Below, piece after piece: positions 22,037-33,839 of a DNA stretch of 64,000 nt. The stretch's first letter is position 1; each line of letters starts with the position of its first letter. The position numbers and the translations under genes are program-made. This DNA is from Bedellia somnulentella. Its lineage: Eukaryota; Arthropoda; Insecta; Lepidoptera; Bedelliidae. The stretch is from assembly GCA_963576735.1 (NCBI GenBank), contig OY755176.1:11517423-11581422 (forward strand), read 5' to 3'. The notes under the pieces are model-generated. The model was not told the origin of the DNA and ran no database searches. It was given only the letters and a program-made list of their open reading frames with translations.

Positions 22037-22847
22037 CTAGTGGATCGTCCCAGCTTCGCACGGGTAGCGTTGTTTTTTTTAAATATCTGAGGATTCTTTC
22101 TTCAGTCCCTGCTTAAGCATTGTGAAATTCAGCGCAATGTTTTCAATTTATTTAATTTATAGCACTCCCTAAACAGTGTAGTTTGGTGATTTTGAATGCG
22201 CTTTAATGAACGGTTCAGTATTTCCATTAAATAGCAAATGTTGGAATAAAACGCTATGAAATATTTATAACAATCTGAAAAATAAATCATTACGTGATGT
22301 AGGATGCAACTACTGGCGCCATCTAGTATGTTATATATAAATTAATAAAGATTTGGTTTTGGTCACGGGCGCGCTGGCTTATTTTATGTATAATTTCGGT
22401 GTTTGTCTACCGATTTCTATGATTCTTTTTTTATTGAATAGGTAATAATGTTACCTTTTTTAAATTAGGGATAAGTGAGAGGTTTACAAACGTAAGAGTA
22501 AACAAATATATGTTCCGAACTGCTAAGCTATCAGGAATTACACGTGTTATTGTGAGTCAACCGTAAAAGATAGACATAAACTGTTGAAGATTTTTTTTAG
22601 ATAATTTTATGAAGAATATTTCTGTCATACATGATTTCTATGTAAGTTTAACCATTAAGGCTGCACACGCGACGGAAGCTTAAAAAATGGAGTAACTTCT
22701 CCCGTTTTCCCAAAATTTCCCAAAATTCCCCTTTACTACTCTGCTGGAAAGTATACAAAAACCTGCGCAGGAGTATGAAAAATAATTGTACCAAGTTTCG
22801 TTAGAATCCGTCGAGTAGTTTTTGTTTCCATAAGGAACATACAAACC

Positions 22848-22885
<38 letters not shown>

Positions 22886-23004
22886 ATTTTTACTGATTGC
22901 ATTCTTGGCATCAGTATCGATCCCTAATCATCACCTGATAGTTATTTTGAAAACATATTTCATGTACAGAATTGACCTCTCTACAGATTTATTATAAGTA
23001 TAGA
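22037..23004 (-). mobile_element. Helitron-like non-autonomous element, 968 bp
   Basis: On the minus strand it begins TCTATACTTATAAT and ends with a GC-rich hairpin (acccgtgcgaagctgggacg) followed by ATCCACTAG, the TC...CTAG signature of Helitrons, flanked by A on the 5' side and T on the 3' side as expected for insertion between A and T. It carries the block 'ccgtcgagtagtttttgttt' and a GACA microsatellite typical of lepidopteran copies. No Rep/helicase frame is present. Confidence 0.8.
22848..22883 (+). repeat. (GACA)n microsatellite
   Basis: Nine tandem GACA units inside the Helitron-like element. Confidence 0.95.
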
Positions 23005-23435
23005 TTATGTCCGAATATTTTCTATGAACATCTTCAATTTTCTACGTAGTTTATTGTTAGTTATAAATTCTTATTAAGGCTCTTAGTTAAGGGTTTTCGA
23101 GTAAGCTATCAAGGCGGGCTGTTTAATTTCCTCTTTAACCTATATATTAAAAAACGATCGATGAGCCAAAAATGCAAACTCATTTTATCCATTAATAAAT
23201 TTTTCAACTTTGAATCTAGACTCGAATTTAGTGATAATATTAGATTATATTTATGGCATAAAAACATGTTAAATAACCAAATAACACGAAACTTTTCAGG
23301 TCAACTTTTCAGAATGTATGTAAATATATATACGAATAGTTGAACTTATATTATGGGATACTAACTCAACGATATATTTAATATTGTATAATACACATTA
23401 ATAACATCCAGAACTAAGAAACAATCATTAATGTT

Positions 23436-23515
23436 GTTCTCAGGGATCGAACACACAACCTCCGGACCGAGAAGCTAGTCACCTATCCACTTGGCCACGG
23501 TTGTCGCAATATGTG
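23436..23515 (-). repeat. tRNA-derived SINE head
   Basis: On the minus strand: 'gtggccaagtggataggtga' (A-box region) and 'ggttgtgtgttcgatccct' (B box GTTCGATCC). It lacks a matching acceptor stem, so it is a SINE promoter remnant rather than a tRNA gene. It differs from SINE family C. Confidence 0.6.
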
Positions 23516-23995
23516 TATTATATATTTATTTAAGTTTTCTCGAAAACTGTTAGGTTGAATCATGAAATATTATCGCTTATTCGTACACTACGGAGACGTA
23601 CAAAGGAAAGCTAATTGGAGTGGGACGGGTGCCAAAAACTTGGAGCAATACACTGGATTAATGAAAGATTTCATATACTTCCCATTTATGACCTAGAGTT
23701 CTTATCAGACTTTCCTTTTTTAATTCTAATTTTGCAACCATATAGATAGATAGATAAAATCTTTATTCATGTTATCATAACAGTCACATTACAAGAAATA
23801 TAAAAACAGGGTAAACATTTTCTAAAAAAAAACAATTAAAAAGTAACAAACAAAGTAGATATTAATTGTAATATATTTTTAACGAGCTGTGAAAATTTGA
23901 ATAAAGTTGCGTTTTTTTCTACTGCAGCAGAGGATAATTAATATTTCATTACTCCTAATATACGTATTCGTTTTTAAATTATTCAGTTTAATTAC

Positions 23996-24262
23996 CTAGA
24001 TACACTCACGGCCATAAATCTTAAAAAGTGGGAAGCCAAAGCCAGAGCTTTAGAGCTAGGAAATCCTCAGCCACATTTGTAAGTTGATAGGGGATAAGAT
24101 GGTAGAAATAAAGTATCGTTGAGTCTCTGGTGATGGGTTGTGGTCTCCAACCGCATCACCCATAAACCACTTAAAAAGCCCCATACCCTTAGTGGCCCTT
24201 ACGACACCCGTGGGTAGAAAGGGGTTCTAAACTAAACATTCTAAGCCGGCACTACACGGCAA
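23996..24262 (-). repeat. Dispersed repeat family A, full-length
   Basis: The most complete copy: 'tacactcacggccataaatc', 'agccagagctttagagctag', 'cagccacatttgtaagttga', 'ggtctccaaccgcatcaccc', 'agtggcccttacgacacccg', 'ctaagccggcactacacggc'. About 265 bp. Confidence 0.9.
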
Positions 24263-25242
24263 AATTGTCTAATTCACTATCATATACGATAATAGCTGTT
24301 AGCTATGTAAGCAGTTTTAACTCAGACTGCATTCAATATTCTCTGTACTCATATAATTGCTCTTAAATACCATCTTAAAATTACAAAAAATAGGATATTA
24401 TTTTAACATACAAATAAACTTCGATATTTGGTCAATCTAATCATAACAACTAATTACTTAACGCTTATCTGATTATAAGCAAGCAACCCAAGTAAAATTT
24501 GTATGCGTGCACAACATATCAAAACACAACTATCCAAAGCGCTCCAAACGTTTAGTGTTAATCTATAGGTAGGGTGTGTAAATTTATCTGCTTTACGAAA
24601 TGATTTAACCTAGTGTGAAATATAACCCGAGATAGGTGTGATTAGCGGTCACTGGCAAATGCAAGCTGGAATCAACTCACATCAGGAAAAGCAATGCTAG
24701 TAAATACTTGTAATGAGATTGGATATGTATAATACTTACAATATAGTGTAAATAATCCGAATTATAAAATCGACAAGCACACGCGTTGCTGGGAATAGCG
24801 GGGAAGTGGACAGCGAAGGGAAAGACTCCTGAAACACTGAAGTAGTCGAGGTACGGGCGTGGAGAGACGCACTTTCTACATTTATTGATTTTCCCTGAGG
24901 CTTTCGTTCGCTTCCCGGCTCACTGCCTGCGCCATCTACCGGAACTTCAAGAAACGTTTTCAACACCAGATGGCTCTGGTGTAAACATATTTAAATTTTC
25001 GAGCGATAATAATGAGCAAACTCTTGATTGAATTAAGTATAATGTAAATTTTAACTACATGCGTACATATATTCGTGTCGTTAGTTTCCATACGTGTAGG
25101 AAAAACTGTCGGTCGTCAATTTGTATGTTCCCGACAAACCTCTCCAATTTCATTTTCATTTATGAATCTTTTCATAAATGTTTTTCTCAACACACTTTAA
25201 AAAAAAGTTCTCAATTCGGTTATTTGTTTTTATAGCGTGGGT
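24263..25242. other. Intergenic, nothing firm
   Basis: A GC-richer patch (24770-24970, with 'cgccatctaccggaacttca' and 'caccagatggc') resembles TE sequence. The 76-aa minus-strand frame over it has no known motif. Confidence 0.45.
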
Positions 25243-25251
25243 ATAAAAATA

Positions 25252-26429
25252 CTGGTGTCGGCACTCGTGAAGCACTGTTTGCCCTCAATATACTCGTACA
25301 AAAATGCAGAGATATGCAAACAGACGTATTTCTATGTTTTATAGATTATGAAAAGGCATTCGATCGAGTCAAGCATCAACAACTCTTGAGCCTTTTGAGT
25401 TGTATCGGACTTGACGGTAAAGACGTCAGAATCATTCGCAATCTGTACGAGAAACAAGTGGCTACAATAAGAGTCGAAGACGAAGAGACAGGCGAATTCG
25501 AAGTCTGTCGGGGAGTCCGTCAGGGTTGTGTCCTCTCTCCATTACTATTTAATATATATTCGGAAGCTATTATATCTGATGCTCTAACTGGACTTAAAGC
25601 TGGAATAAAGATTAACGGCAAGGTGGTAAATAACTTACGTTATGCAGACGACACTGTCCTAATTGCAGCCTCTGAAAGTGATTTGCAGACAATCGTAACC
25701 AAAGTCCACGAATACAGTGAAAAAGCCGGACTGTCTATCAACACCAGCAAGACCAAGTTTATGCTTGTCTCGAGAAACCCGGATTTGAACCCTGTAATAT
25801 CAGTAGCCCAAAGTCAACTGGAGCGGGTACGACAATACAAATATCTTGGGGCTTGGGTAAACGAAGATTGGACATCCGACCAGGAGATCAAGACCAGAAT
25901 AGAAGTTGCCCGAGCATCGTTCAACAAAATGCGCAGAGTACTGTGTTGTCGTAAATTGAACATAAAGCTCCGTGTCAGGCTGCTGTTGTGTTACATTTGG
26001 CCAATTGTCTTGTATGGCTGTGAAACGTGGACTTTAAAAGATGACACCACAAAACGCTTACAAGCATTCGAGATGTGGTGCTACCGTCGGATGTTGCGCA
26101 TTAGTTGGACACAGAGAGTTCGAAATGAGATCGTGCTCCAGCGTGTTCATATGTCCCGGAAATTGATGCCCATCGTGAAAAAGCGCAAAATTGAATACCT
26201 TGGGCACGTGTTCAGACACGAAAGATATTCACTGCTCCAACTGATCATGATGGGCAAAGTTGAGGGAAAGAGACGCGCTGGGCGCCGGCGAAAATCATGG
26301 CTCCGGAACATACGGGAATGGACCGGCATAACCTCCGTCGAACAACTGTTTCGGTTGGCTACTAATAAAGAGGAGTTCAAGAAGCTGACGGCCAACCTTC
26401 AGAATTGAAGAGGCACTTGAAGAAGAAGA
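25252..26429 (+). mobile_element. 5'-truncated LINE insertion with target duplication
   Basis: A retrotransposon 3' end bounded by the 9-bp direct repeat ATAAAAATA (25243-25251 and 26430-26438). The 5' end is truncated inside the reverse-transcriptase frame and the 3' end is a GAAGAAGAA run without a long poly(A), as in RTE-type elements. The perfect target duplication and uninterrupted frame suggest a recent insertion. Confidence 0.85.
25254..26408 (+). CDS. Non-LTR retrotransposon reverse transcriptase, C-terminal part
   Basis: Open frame of 384 codons plus stop from the truncation point; the first Met codon is at 25314. Counted from that Met: FIDYEKAFDRV (motif A, catalytic Asp near residue 11), RQGCVLSPLLFNIY (about 69-82), YADD (about 110-113), the 'YKYLGAWV' block and the C-terminal 'YGCETWTL', 'RRMLRISW', 'EYLGHVFRHE' and 'GRRRKSWLRNIREW' series found in endonuclease/reverse-transcriptase elements of insects. 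The N-terminal endonuclease and first RT motifs (for example FRKG before VGTREALFAL) are cut off, so it cannot be autonomous. There is no host function. The clade (RTE-like) is my reading from motif order. Confidence 0.9.
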   Translation, partial: GVGTREALFALNILVQKCRDMQTDVFLCFIDYEKAFDRVKHQQLLSLLSCIGLDGKDVRIIRNLYEKQVATIRVEDEETGEFEVCRGVRQGCVLSPLLFNIYSEAIISDALTGLKAGIKINGKVVNNLRYADDTVLIAASESDLQTIVTKVHEYSEKAGLSINTSKTKFMLVSRNPDLNPVISVAQSQLERVRQYKYLGAWVNEDWTSDQEIKTRIEVARASFNKMRRVLCCRKLNIKLRVRLLLCYIWPIVLYGCETWTLKDDTTKRLQAFEMWCYRRMLRISWTQRVRNEIVLQRVHMSRKLMPIVKKRKIEYLGHVFRHERYSLLQLIMMGKVEGKRRAGRRRKSWLRNIREWTGITSVEQLFRLATNKEEFKKLTANLQN

Positions 26430-26439
26430 ATAAAAATAT

Positions 26440-27080
26440 TACAAAAAAAAGGGTACGTGGATGAGAGGGTCATTAGTTAAGTCGGTACGGTTGTGTTAAA
26501 AAATATATTATATTCTTCACACTTCGGAATTTTGAAACCATTCTCTACTTGATCTACATGTGACCTATTCTAACATTACCAAGCCCATTGGTTCTATACA
26601 TATTTTTAATAAATTTAGTGTTGTTCATCTTTAACTTACCCTTTTTATTTTTCTTACAGTTATTCATGTTAAAATAATATCACAAAATAAATAGTACAAA
26701 ATAAAAAATCAATTTATAAAAAAAATTACTATGGTAACACCAAACTAGGTCCTTACTCAGTGCTTGTTATTGCTAAGAGGCACAACAATATCATATTCCG
26801 CTGTTAATATCGCTTCTGGCTTTCTTTTAGTTGTTATATAAACTAACGCACCAAAAAATAAGACTATGTGACTTCTTATTTCAGTATTCATTACTTTCCA
26901 ATAATGGCTACGCCACATATTTTGACTAGGGTGTAAAGTTTTTGGAAATGAGTCCTTAGCACGTGTAGAATAAGAAGCTGGCCTTTATATGAAAACTGAT
27001 ATTTTTTTACCGTGCGAGTCATTTGGTATCGTCTTGGCAACATTTTATGTAAGAATGTTTTTGGTGGAACTAAAGAGTTT
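26440..27080. other. Intergenic, nothing recognised
   Basis: AT-rich sequence without recognisable genes or repeats. Confidence 0.6.
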
Positions 27081-27084
27081 CTAA

Positions 27085-27145
27085 TTCTTAAGCTCTGGCT
27101 ACACTTTCTTGGATCTATAGCCTCGAGTATATGTATGCATGTATA
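27085..27145 (+). repeat. Family A, 3' tail only
   Basis: 'ttaagctctggctacacttt' to 'gagtatatgtatgcatg'. Confidence 0.6.
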
Positions 27146-27247
27146 ATTTATAATTCATAGTAATAAGTATATAAAGTATGAAGCATATGTCTTGATAAAT
27201 TACAATTAAGATTAGGAATATTTTTGTCACTAATAAATAAAAGATGA

Positions 27248-27275
27248 ATAAAGGAAAGAAAAATTTCGACACCGT
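27248..27275 (+). repeat. Short repeat shared with 61139-61166
   Basis: 'aataaaggaaagaaaaattt' followed by 'cgacacc' occurs at both places, pointing to a further repeat family whose full extent I cannot define. Confidence 0.5.
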
Positions 27276-27334
27276 CTATTTGAATCTGTCAAAATATTTA
27301 TTTTCTATTATAAATATATAGCTGTGTATTGGCG

Positions 27335-27560
27335 GCTAAGAATAGCGCGCCTCCATTTCTGCCCGTGGGTGATGGTAAGAAATTTTGGGGCTTTTTATGT
27401 GATTATTGGGCGATGCTGTTGGAGACCCATCACTAAAGACCCTTTTTTTTACAACGATTTTCCCCTTTACTTTCGAGAAGTGGCGGAAGAATTATTATTC
27501 TGCAGCTCTAGCTACTTCTTTTAGGGATTTATAGTCGTGAGTATATGTATGAGTGTATGT
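27335..27560 (+). repeat. Dispersed repeat family A
   Basis: 'gaatagcgcgcctccatttc', 'tgggcgatgctgttggagac', 'ctctagctacttcttttagg', 'tatagtcgtgagtatatgta'. The 66-aa open frame across it is not a gene. Confidence 0.8.
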
Positions 27561-27669
27561 TAGTATAAGATCCCGCTGCTAAATCTCTACGTTCATAATG
27601 TATTGAGTCAAACACACATTTTAAAATAAGTTTATGAATAGGAGAATACACTGACAAGGCTATCTTTAT

Positions 27670-27895
27670 TTTTATCTCTCCTCTCTAAGTACCCAAACCA
27701 CCTTAACATTCCTTTTTCAAGCTATCATACAACCTTACATTGCATATATGTAATCAGAGGTATACTTCTGAGGGATCTCATTTCCACTGCATTAACTCTA
27801 CTTTCATGCTTCTTCTGCCATGCCCAACATTCACTACCATACATCAACGTGGGAACCAGAACAGCATTATGCACAGCCATTCGAGACTTTTATTA
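27670..27895 (-). repeat. LINE reverse-transcriptase C-terminal relic (family B)
   Basis: On the minus strand it reads AVHNAVLVPTLMYGSECWAW then QKKHESRVNAVEMRSLRSIP, a well-kept piece of the segment upstream of the family-B tails. This ties the short family-B fragments to one LINE family, distinct from the element at 25252. Confidence 0.75.
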
Positions 27896-28164
27896 CAACG
27901 ACTGGCTCGACTTTTATAAATATGCTGGTTTTTTAACTAATATTTAGTGAGTCGTTAAAAATTGTATGAACGAACTTTAATAAAAATAATATTTTTTCAA
28001 ATGTGGTATGCGTATATATTTTGTTTCGTGAAAAATAAGACATAAACAAAAGTTGTTTTCATACATACACATTTTTCCTGTTCACTTGATCAATTTTTTA
28101 TTTTTATTTTAAAATAAATGTTTTATTAATTTTAGTGATTTTCCATAATATTAATTACGTAAAA

Positions 28165-28345
28165 CGTATCTAGATCAGATAGAAAACGTTCTTATAAAGG
28201 CGGGGGTTCGAAGTGAGAACAATAAACGAGCATGTATGAGAAGAATAATTAATGAAACGGAAGCAAGAGAAGTTTGTCAAGATGGTACTAAGTGGTGATC
28301 GATAGTCTCTGCCTACCCCAATGGGGATAATGGGCGTGAGTACAT
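28165..28345 (+). repeat. LINE C-terminal tail (family B), best preserved
   Basis: Reads LDQIENVLIKAGVRSENNKR, ACMRRIINETEAREVCQDGT, KW, a stop, then SIVSAYPNGD. A single TGA (for CGA) interrupts the frame. This copy defines the family-B C-terminus. Confidence 0.8.
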
Positions 28346-29560
28346 ATACTGTTGTACCTATTATGTAAGATACTGTTTGTGTGTTGTTTTGTATGCAATA
28401 AAGTGTTTAAATAAATAAATAAATATAAGTAAGTAAGTATTTAAAAAATATAAAATGTAAACAGAAACAATAGCATAGTGTGTGAAATATATTTGGACAT
28501 ATCGCGTTTTTAACAGATGGCAACCCTAATTTGCGGCTGCTTTTTCACAGGCAGCCACATATTATCGTATTAGGAAAAAAAATAGCTTTCATTTCATATA
28601 AGAAATATGCGTGTAACTTATGAACGTATAAAACATACCAAAATATAACCTACTTACACCTGGCTGCGAGGTAGTTGCGGCCGAATTTGCAACGGCACCT
28701 ATGGATTTTTATATTCTTTATATACATTGCTATGATGGGGATGTTATTTTCTTTCGAAAACAAGTGAACGAAATTTGTCTTCGGAAAATAATAAACATTC
28801 ATTAAATTAAAATTACTTGTGGCCACTTTTGCCTGGCTGCGTCTTGTCAGTGTATTCTCCTATTCATAAACTTATCTTAAAATGTGTGTTTGACTCAATA
28901 CGTTATGAACGTAGAGGTTTAGCAGCGGGATCTTATACTATGTATAAATATATATGGGTGCACATGCACATGTACATTCAGATCAGACTATACCCCTATC
29001 GTCATTATTTTTAAAAATTTGGTTTTCTGATGATCGATATCAATAATATCTAAGTACCTTTTTGTATGTATGTCCAATACTCTGTTTCGTTCATTCGATG
29101 TAATGCTTGCAATGTCACATGTGTTGGTGCTGACTGAAATTCGAAAAAAATCGAAAAACAAAGTTGATAACGTAATGCTGTGTCAGCATCGTTTGGCTGT
29201 GCGGAGGCGTTTCTTTAGTATGTTTTTTAACTTTGATTTAGAATATGTTGTGTCTTACATTGTTTTTTCTATATATTTTTATATGATTTTTCAATTAAAT
29301 TGCTTGTGTTTTGTTTTTTGTATTTAGATTGCTCTTTCTGTAGAGCGAATAAATGTCTTATTTTCTTTCAAGTATAGAAGATATACAATTAAATCTTGCT
29401 CTTGCGTTTTGGTTGGGCTTGTCTTGACTAGGACCTCTGATTCTTTTAGATTTCTAATTAATTGCATATTACATCATACTGCAACCAATGAAATTATCAA
29501 AGGGGTCTTAACCACCATCGTGCCGTAAAACTACCATCCCGTAGCCATCAGGGTTGCTGT
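28346..29560. other. Intergenic, nothing recognised
   Basis: AT-rich. Open frames of 65-85 aa at 28817-29327 are AT-coded with no known motif. Confidence 0.55.
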
Positions 29561-29589
29561 GGGATGATGTTAAGACACTATATTTTATG

Positions 29590-29720
29590 TCATTTTTACT
29601 ATGATAGACGGGCCACTAGATTGGAATGCTACTTTTGTCGACACACTTGGGACGCGCCGTCCTATTGTCGGGGTCTGCGTAAGGCTAGTAGTGCGGCTAC
29701 TGAACTTGAGATACCTGCTC
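29590..29720 (+). repeat. Retroelement C-terminal relic, frameshifted
   Basis: Reads GPLDWNATFVDTLG in one frame and continues as APSYCRGLRKASSAATELEI in another. This is the 'LxWDxTCVDTLAPSH' block followed by an Ala/Lys-rich stretch, near the end of an insect LINE polyprotein. It is a dead copy. Confidence 0.6.
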
Positions 29721-29880
29721 ATGCCAATTTTTCCCATTGGGGTAGGCAGAAACTATAGCTCGCCATTTTGTACGATTCTGGCAAACCAGTTTAGCTTTGT
29801 TTACATCCATTAATCTCAAAGGGCACTAATATGGGCTAACAAACATCGCACATTTCTTCATTCTTCCATTCGGGGGACAC
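29715..29880 (-). repeat. LINE C-terminal relic (family B)
   Basis: 'cccattggggtaggcagaaa', 'tcgccattttgtacgattct', 'tttacatccattaatctc'. It abuts the preceding relic. Confidence 0.65.
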
Positions 29881-30540
29881 CGTATTTTTACCGATTTGGC
29901 GTTAAGCCGTGCAGACGTGCGAGGTCCAAGCATATTTACCATAGAGAAAATGCGGCTAGTATCCTTATTTAATAATTTCCATTACATTATCACTGATACT
30001 ACTTGCGTATACCAAATGTTTTAAATAACTTGAAAATGTCCTTACAAATAATAAATATTTATTTCTCATATTAATTTCATTGTGGACCAAAAAACATCTA
30101 CATTTATAACTCAAAAGTTTCTTAGCTATTCAACAATAAAGATAAATAATCCGATGACTAAACAGCCATTTGTCATATCACATAAACTTGACTAGTCGTA
30201 GGGTGTTTTACATCAGAATCATTACTTTATTACATCACTTATATTAACTATAACACAAAGTGACAAACAACAATGGTAAGTAAATAAATAAACGAAAACA
30301 TCGAATCATCACAAAAGTTTCTATGGTAATAGTTTGTACTTTGTTTACGCTATGTTACGTCGCCGTTGGTATTTTTTGCTAATGATTTATTTACTTAATT
30401 TGGGATGCTTATATATTTTAAGCAACCACTGAGTTTTGACAAAACATCAATATTTTTATGGTTAAACTAGCTGGAGCCTAAAACGTTTTGCATTATACAT
30501 TAAGAAAAGATTGGACTAGCCATATGTGATGAGTTTTGTT

Positions 30541-30780
30541 ACCAACACTGTTACTTAGGATTGCAATCTGACCAACACTGTGACTAAGGATTGCAATCTG
30601 CCCAACACTGTGACTTAGAATTGCAATCTGACCAACACTGTGACTTAGGATTGCAATCTGACCAACACTGTGACTTAGGATTGCAATCTGACCAACACTG
30701 TGACTTATGATTGCAATCTGACCAACACTGTGACTTAGGATTGCAATCCGACCAACACTGTGACTTAGGATTGCAATCCG
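30541..30780. repeat. 30-bp minisatellite, 8 copies
   Basis: Eight contiguous 30-bp units (accaacactgtgacttagga then ttgcaatctg) with one to three differences each. Because 30 is a multiple of three, two overlapping minus-strand frames stay open and read as 10-residue repeats (SQCWSDCNPK; GQIAILSHSV). These are consequences of the repeat, not proteins. Confidence 0.95.
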
Positions 30781-30789
30781 GTAATCCAT

Positions 30790-31700
30790 ATGGATATAGC
30801 ATAAATTTACAGTGACCGGATCTATTGCAAACATATAAACCGGATCCGGACATCATGAGATTCGGGTGATAGCTTAATGTAGCTAAATTCGTTTTCGTGA
30901 GGTGCATTATAAAGCTTCATTAATATTCATGATAATTATGCATGCGACGCCCAAAGCAATTCAGCAAGTGTTTTTAAGCCATACACCGTCTGAATACTTT
31001 TAAATATGTTTGTACTAATATTCAAACAAAAAATTAACTTTTATTACCTTTTACTTTAAAAACAACCACATTTGGCAGAATGAAGAAAGAAATATGTAAT
31101 TGTCATCTTCGGTAAAAGAGCTCAATTGGACTCAAGTGTCATTTTCGGATATTTCGAATGTTGACTTGGAAGCGTTTCTTTTATTTAAAAAAAATATGCA
31201 ATATTGTTAGAAAATATTGTTCGGAACATATAATTTCAACATAAATAAATATTTGACACAACATGGGAAAAATCGTAGTTACATTTATTGGAAAGATGAA
31301 CCTGTCACAAGTATATAAGTAAATTACCGCGCATATACGTAATTAAAGATAAAAATATTTATGGAGTACTGTACTATAAACATATTCATGAATTCGCCTG
31401 TACATCGCAGATGCATTTAGGCAATATCGGGGAAGAGATCTATAGAGCCAATATAATTTGTAATTTAGAAAGAATGTGAGGCAATTAATGTAACAAAAAT
31501 ACATAGTAATAACTAATAGGGACTCTTAAGTGTGAAAAAGTACGCAATATCAATCGTACAAACTGGCAATGACCAACTTGTGCCCACGCTAACGACAGCT
31601 ATTTGCTTTATATGTATGTAGTAAAGTTGATCTGTCCTAAGAGCCTTAAATTTATTATAATTTTAACAAATATTACAACCAAACAACCAAAATTTTACAT
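30790..31700. other. Intergenic, nothing recognised
   Basis: AT-rich sequence without recognisable features. Confidence 0.6.
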
Positions 31701-31719
31701 CAAGAGCTCTCTCTGAAGC

Positions 31720-31936
31720 ATAGACTCTTGCAGAGGAGGAAGCCGTATTTCAAGTATCTACCGGAGCTGATGCTAGAAAGAAGCGCACCAAAATCTATTG
31801 GGACCGATCCGACCGATCGGTGGATCAAATTTTAGCGAACAAGTCAGATATCGTGGTATGGGATGGGCCGCAGTCGAGGTTATTTCTAGTGGATGTCACT
31901 ATCCCGCATACGAGTAACAAGTCTCGTGAAAGCTGA
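31720..31936 (+). repeat. LINE C-terminal relic (DIVV-IDV domain)
   Basis: Reads KIYWDRSDRSVDQILANKSD, IVVWDGPQSRLFLVDVTIPH, TSNKSRES then stop. The order YWDR / NKPDIVV / IDVTIPH is that of a domain after the reverse transcriptase in some insect LINEs. Upstream 'PYFKYLPELMLERSAP' fits the same region. Decayed fragment. Confidence 0.6.
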
Positions 31937-31954
31937 AACCGAGACTCTCAAAAG

Positions 31955-32230
31955 ACTCCAACGTTTACGCCGTTTATCCCCGAAGGGGTTGGCAGAGTTA
32001 CTAATACTTCTGAACATCACGTGACAATGTCACCTGGTGTACAGAGTCTCGTTTGGACTTCAGTTTATTTTAATTGAACAGTGAACTCACGATATAGATA
32101 GGGGGCAGGCCTTTCGCCGTTTTGTATGAATAAACTGTCATATGACTAAGTATAACTTTACTCACGTGAGTTTCCTCACGACGTTTTCCCACACCGTTAA
32201 CAACCGTGATAATCTAACCAAACATATTCT
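31955..32230 (-). repeat. SINE family C
   Basis: Reverse orientation: 'cgtttatccccgaaggggtt', 'cacgtgacaatgtcacctgg', 'gggggcaggcctttcgccgt', 'gacgttttcccacaccgtta'. Lacks the tRNA-like head. Confidence 0.8.
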
Positions 32231-32474
32231 ATCCCAATAATGGACAAATCCCATTTCATCATAGGAAGAACTAGACAAGAGATTACATAGCCAAATGACA
32301 AAAGCTAATCCCTTTTAGTTTCGTCATGTCTGTCTGCCTGTCTACCCATGTGTTCCAGAATTATATTTCCGAAACTATTAGAATATTTAGTAGAAAATGT
32401 ATATATAGATGTAGATTGTAAACCATTATAATTATCTCTAAGTCTCTAAAAAATATACTTAACTACGGAGGGCT

Positions 32475-32645
32475 ATTCATACATACATACATATACTCAC
32501 GGCTATAAATCCCTAGAAGGGGTAGCCAGAGCTAAGGAATTAGAAATCCCTCAGCCACTTTTGGAAGTTGCGTGAGGAAAAGATGGTAAAAAAAAGGTTG
32601 TTTGGTGATGGGTCTCCAACCGCATCGCCCAAAATTCCCATTATA
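32475..32645 (-). repeat. Dispersed repeat family A
   Basis: 'catacatacatatactcacg', 'ccctagaaggggtagccaga', 'gtgatgggtctccaaccgca'. The 5' end is missing. Confidence 0.85.
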
Positions 32646-33839
32646 ACATACATGAAACAAAATTAAAAGAAAACATCAAACCCATAAAAAATATATAGAT
32701 TGAATAAGACATCGAAGTTTTTGAAACTATATTTATCATACTCTTTATACTTTTACTACTTCTACTATATACTTTTTGTTTACGCCCAAAATAAGAAGAT
32801 GTGTGTCCTGTCCCTTAATTTTGAAAATAAGAAAGTAAAAATGAAATATGTGTGGTTCATCTCAATAAAAAAAAGATATGATACTATAGATTCATCTAAA
32901 GAAAAAAAAGAGCACATTTATAAAATTGGAAAGCATTTGTATTTGGCACTTAATGCTGATGCTACCAAATATTTTGTGTCGTGTAACGCGCGTTGAATTC
33001 TAATGTACATACGTTTATTGATATGATAAACTAACGGTCGATAAAATTGTTTAAAAGAAAAACGTATAAATGTTCTCTACGAATTTTAAACAGATTAAAA
33101 GTATCTATTTCTATTTGTTGCTTTGGGAATTATAAAATATATAAGAGTACATTAAACTTTAACTTAACCGACAAAAAACAAAACACTTCATCTCTAACTG
33201 AAGACACTTACAACTCATAAAACAAAATAACTTTATTATTTTTAAAAATAAATTATAAAAGAGTATTACTAGCATTTCATAACCTATAATATATAAGACT
33301 AAAGATGCAAATGCAAACTAATTACAGTAAATGTTTAACGTGCCTCTTAAATAATCTTATTACACCTGACCTTTTGTTCTTGAAATAAAAAACGAATACG
33401 AGGGTCCGGCACCGGCATGCATGTCTCGAGTCTCCGCTCCGCTCAAGGACAATCGTTTAGAAGGATCGCTAGAGTCGGTTGCATAGGCTCTGTTCTGTAT
33501 AGCACGTGTGCATGTGTGCGTGTTTGTGTGGCGATGGAACTCGGAGCATGGAGGTTGTAGGCGTGTGTCGTAATGACAGACCGATGAACGCAACGTTGCG
33601 TAGCTAGGCGTTCGCCCATTTCGAATATCTAACGAGTATTTGTGACTGTTGTCTGCACTGCACCCGTTGCTCGTTTATTGCATTTCATTGTTTTGTTTTA
33701 TTGATGAGTAGATATATTTATTACAATATCTAAAGTTTATATAATACAATATCCAAAGATTCAACTATTTAGGAGTTTTCGGCTTAAATTATATAAAGAC
33801 TTGTCAAAATATAGAAAGAAGATTTGTTTAGCTGTTTTG
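32646..33839. other. Intergenic, nothing firm
   Basis: AT-rich with a GC-richer patch at 33390-33600. The 98-aa plus-strand frame at 32700-32996 is Lys/Tyr-rich and AT-coded; the 77-aa minus-strand frame at 33360 has His/Thr runs from a CACA tract. Neither shows a known domain. Confidence 0.5.

Noticed and set aside
23436..23515. tRNA gene on the minus strand
   Set aside because: Box B is good but the arms do not close into a full cloverleaf; a SINE head is the simpler reading.
25314..26408. Host gene encoding a 364-aa protein
   Set aside because: Motifs are those of a LINE reverse transcriptase and the sequence is bounded by a target-site duplication.
30541..30780. CRISPR-like array
   Set aside because: There are no spacers; units are contiguous, and the genome is eukaryotic.
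30493..30907. Two repeat proteins of 107-113 aa
   Set aside because: They are produced by the 30-bp minisatellite; no start context or flanking coding sequence.
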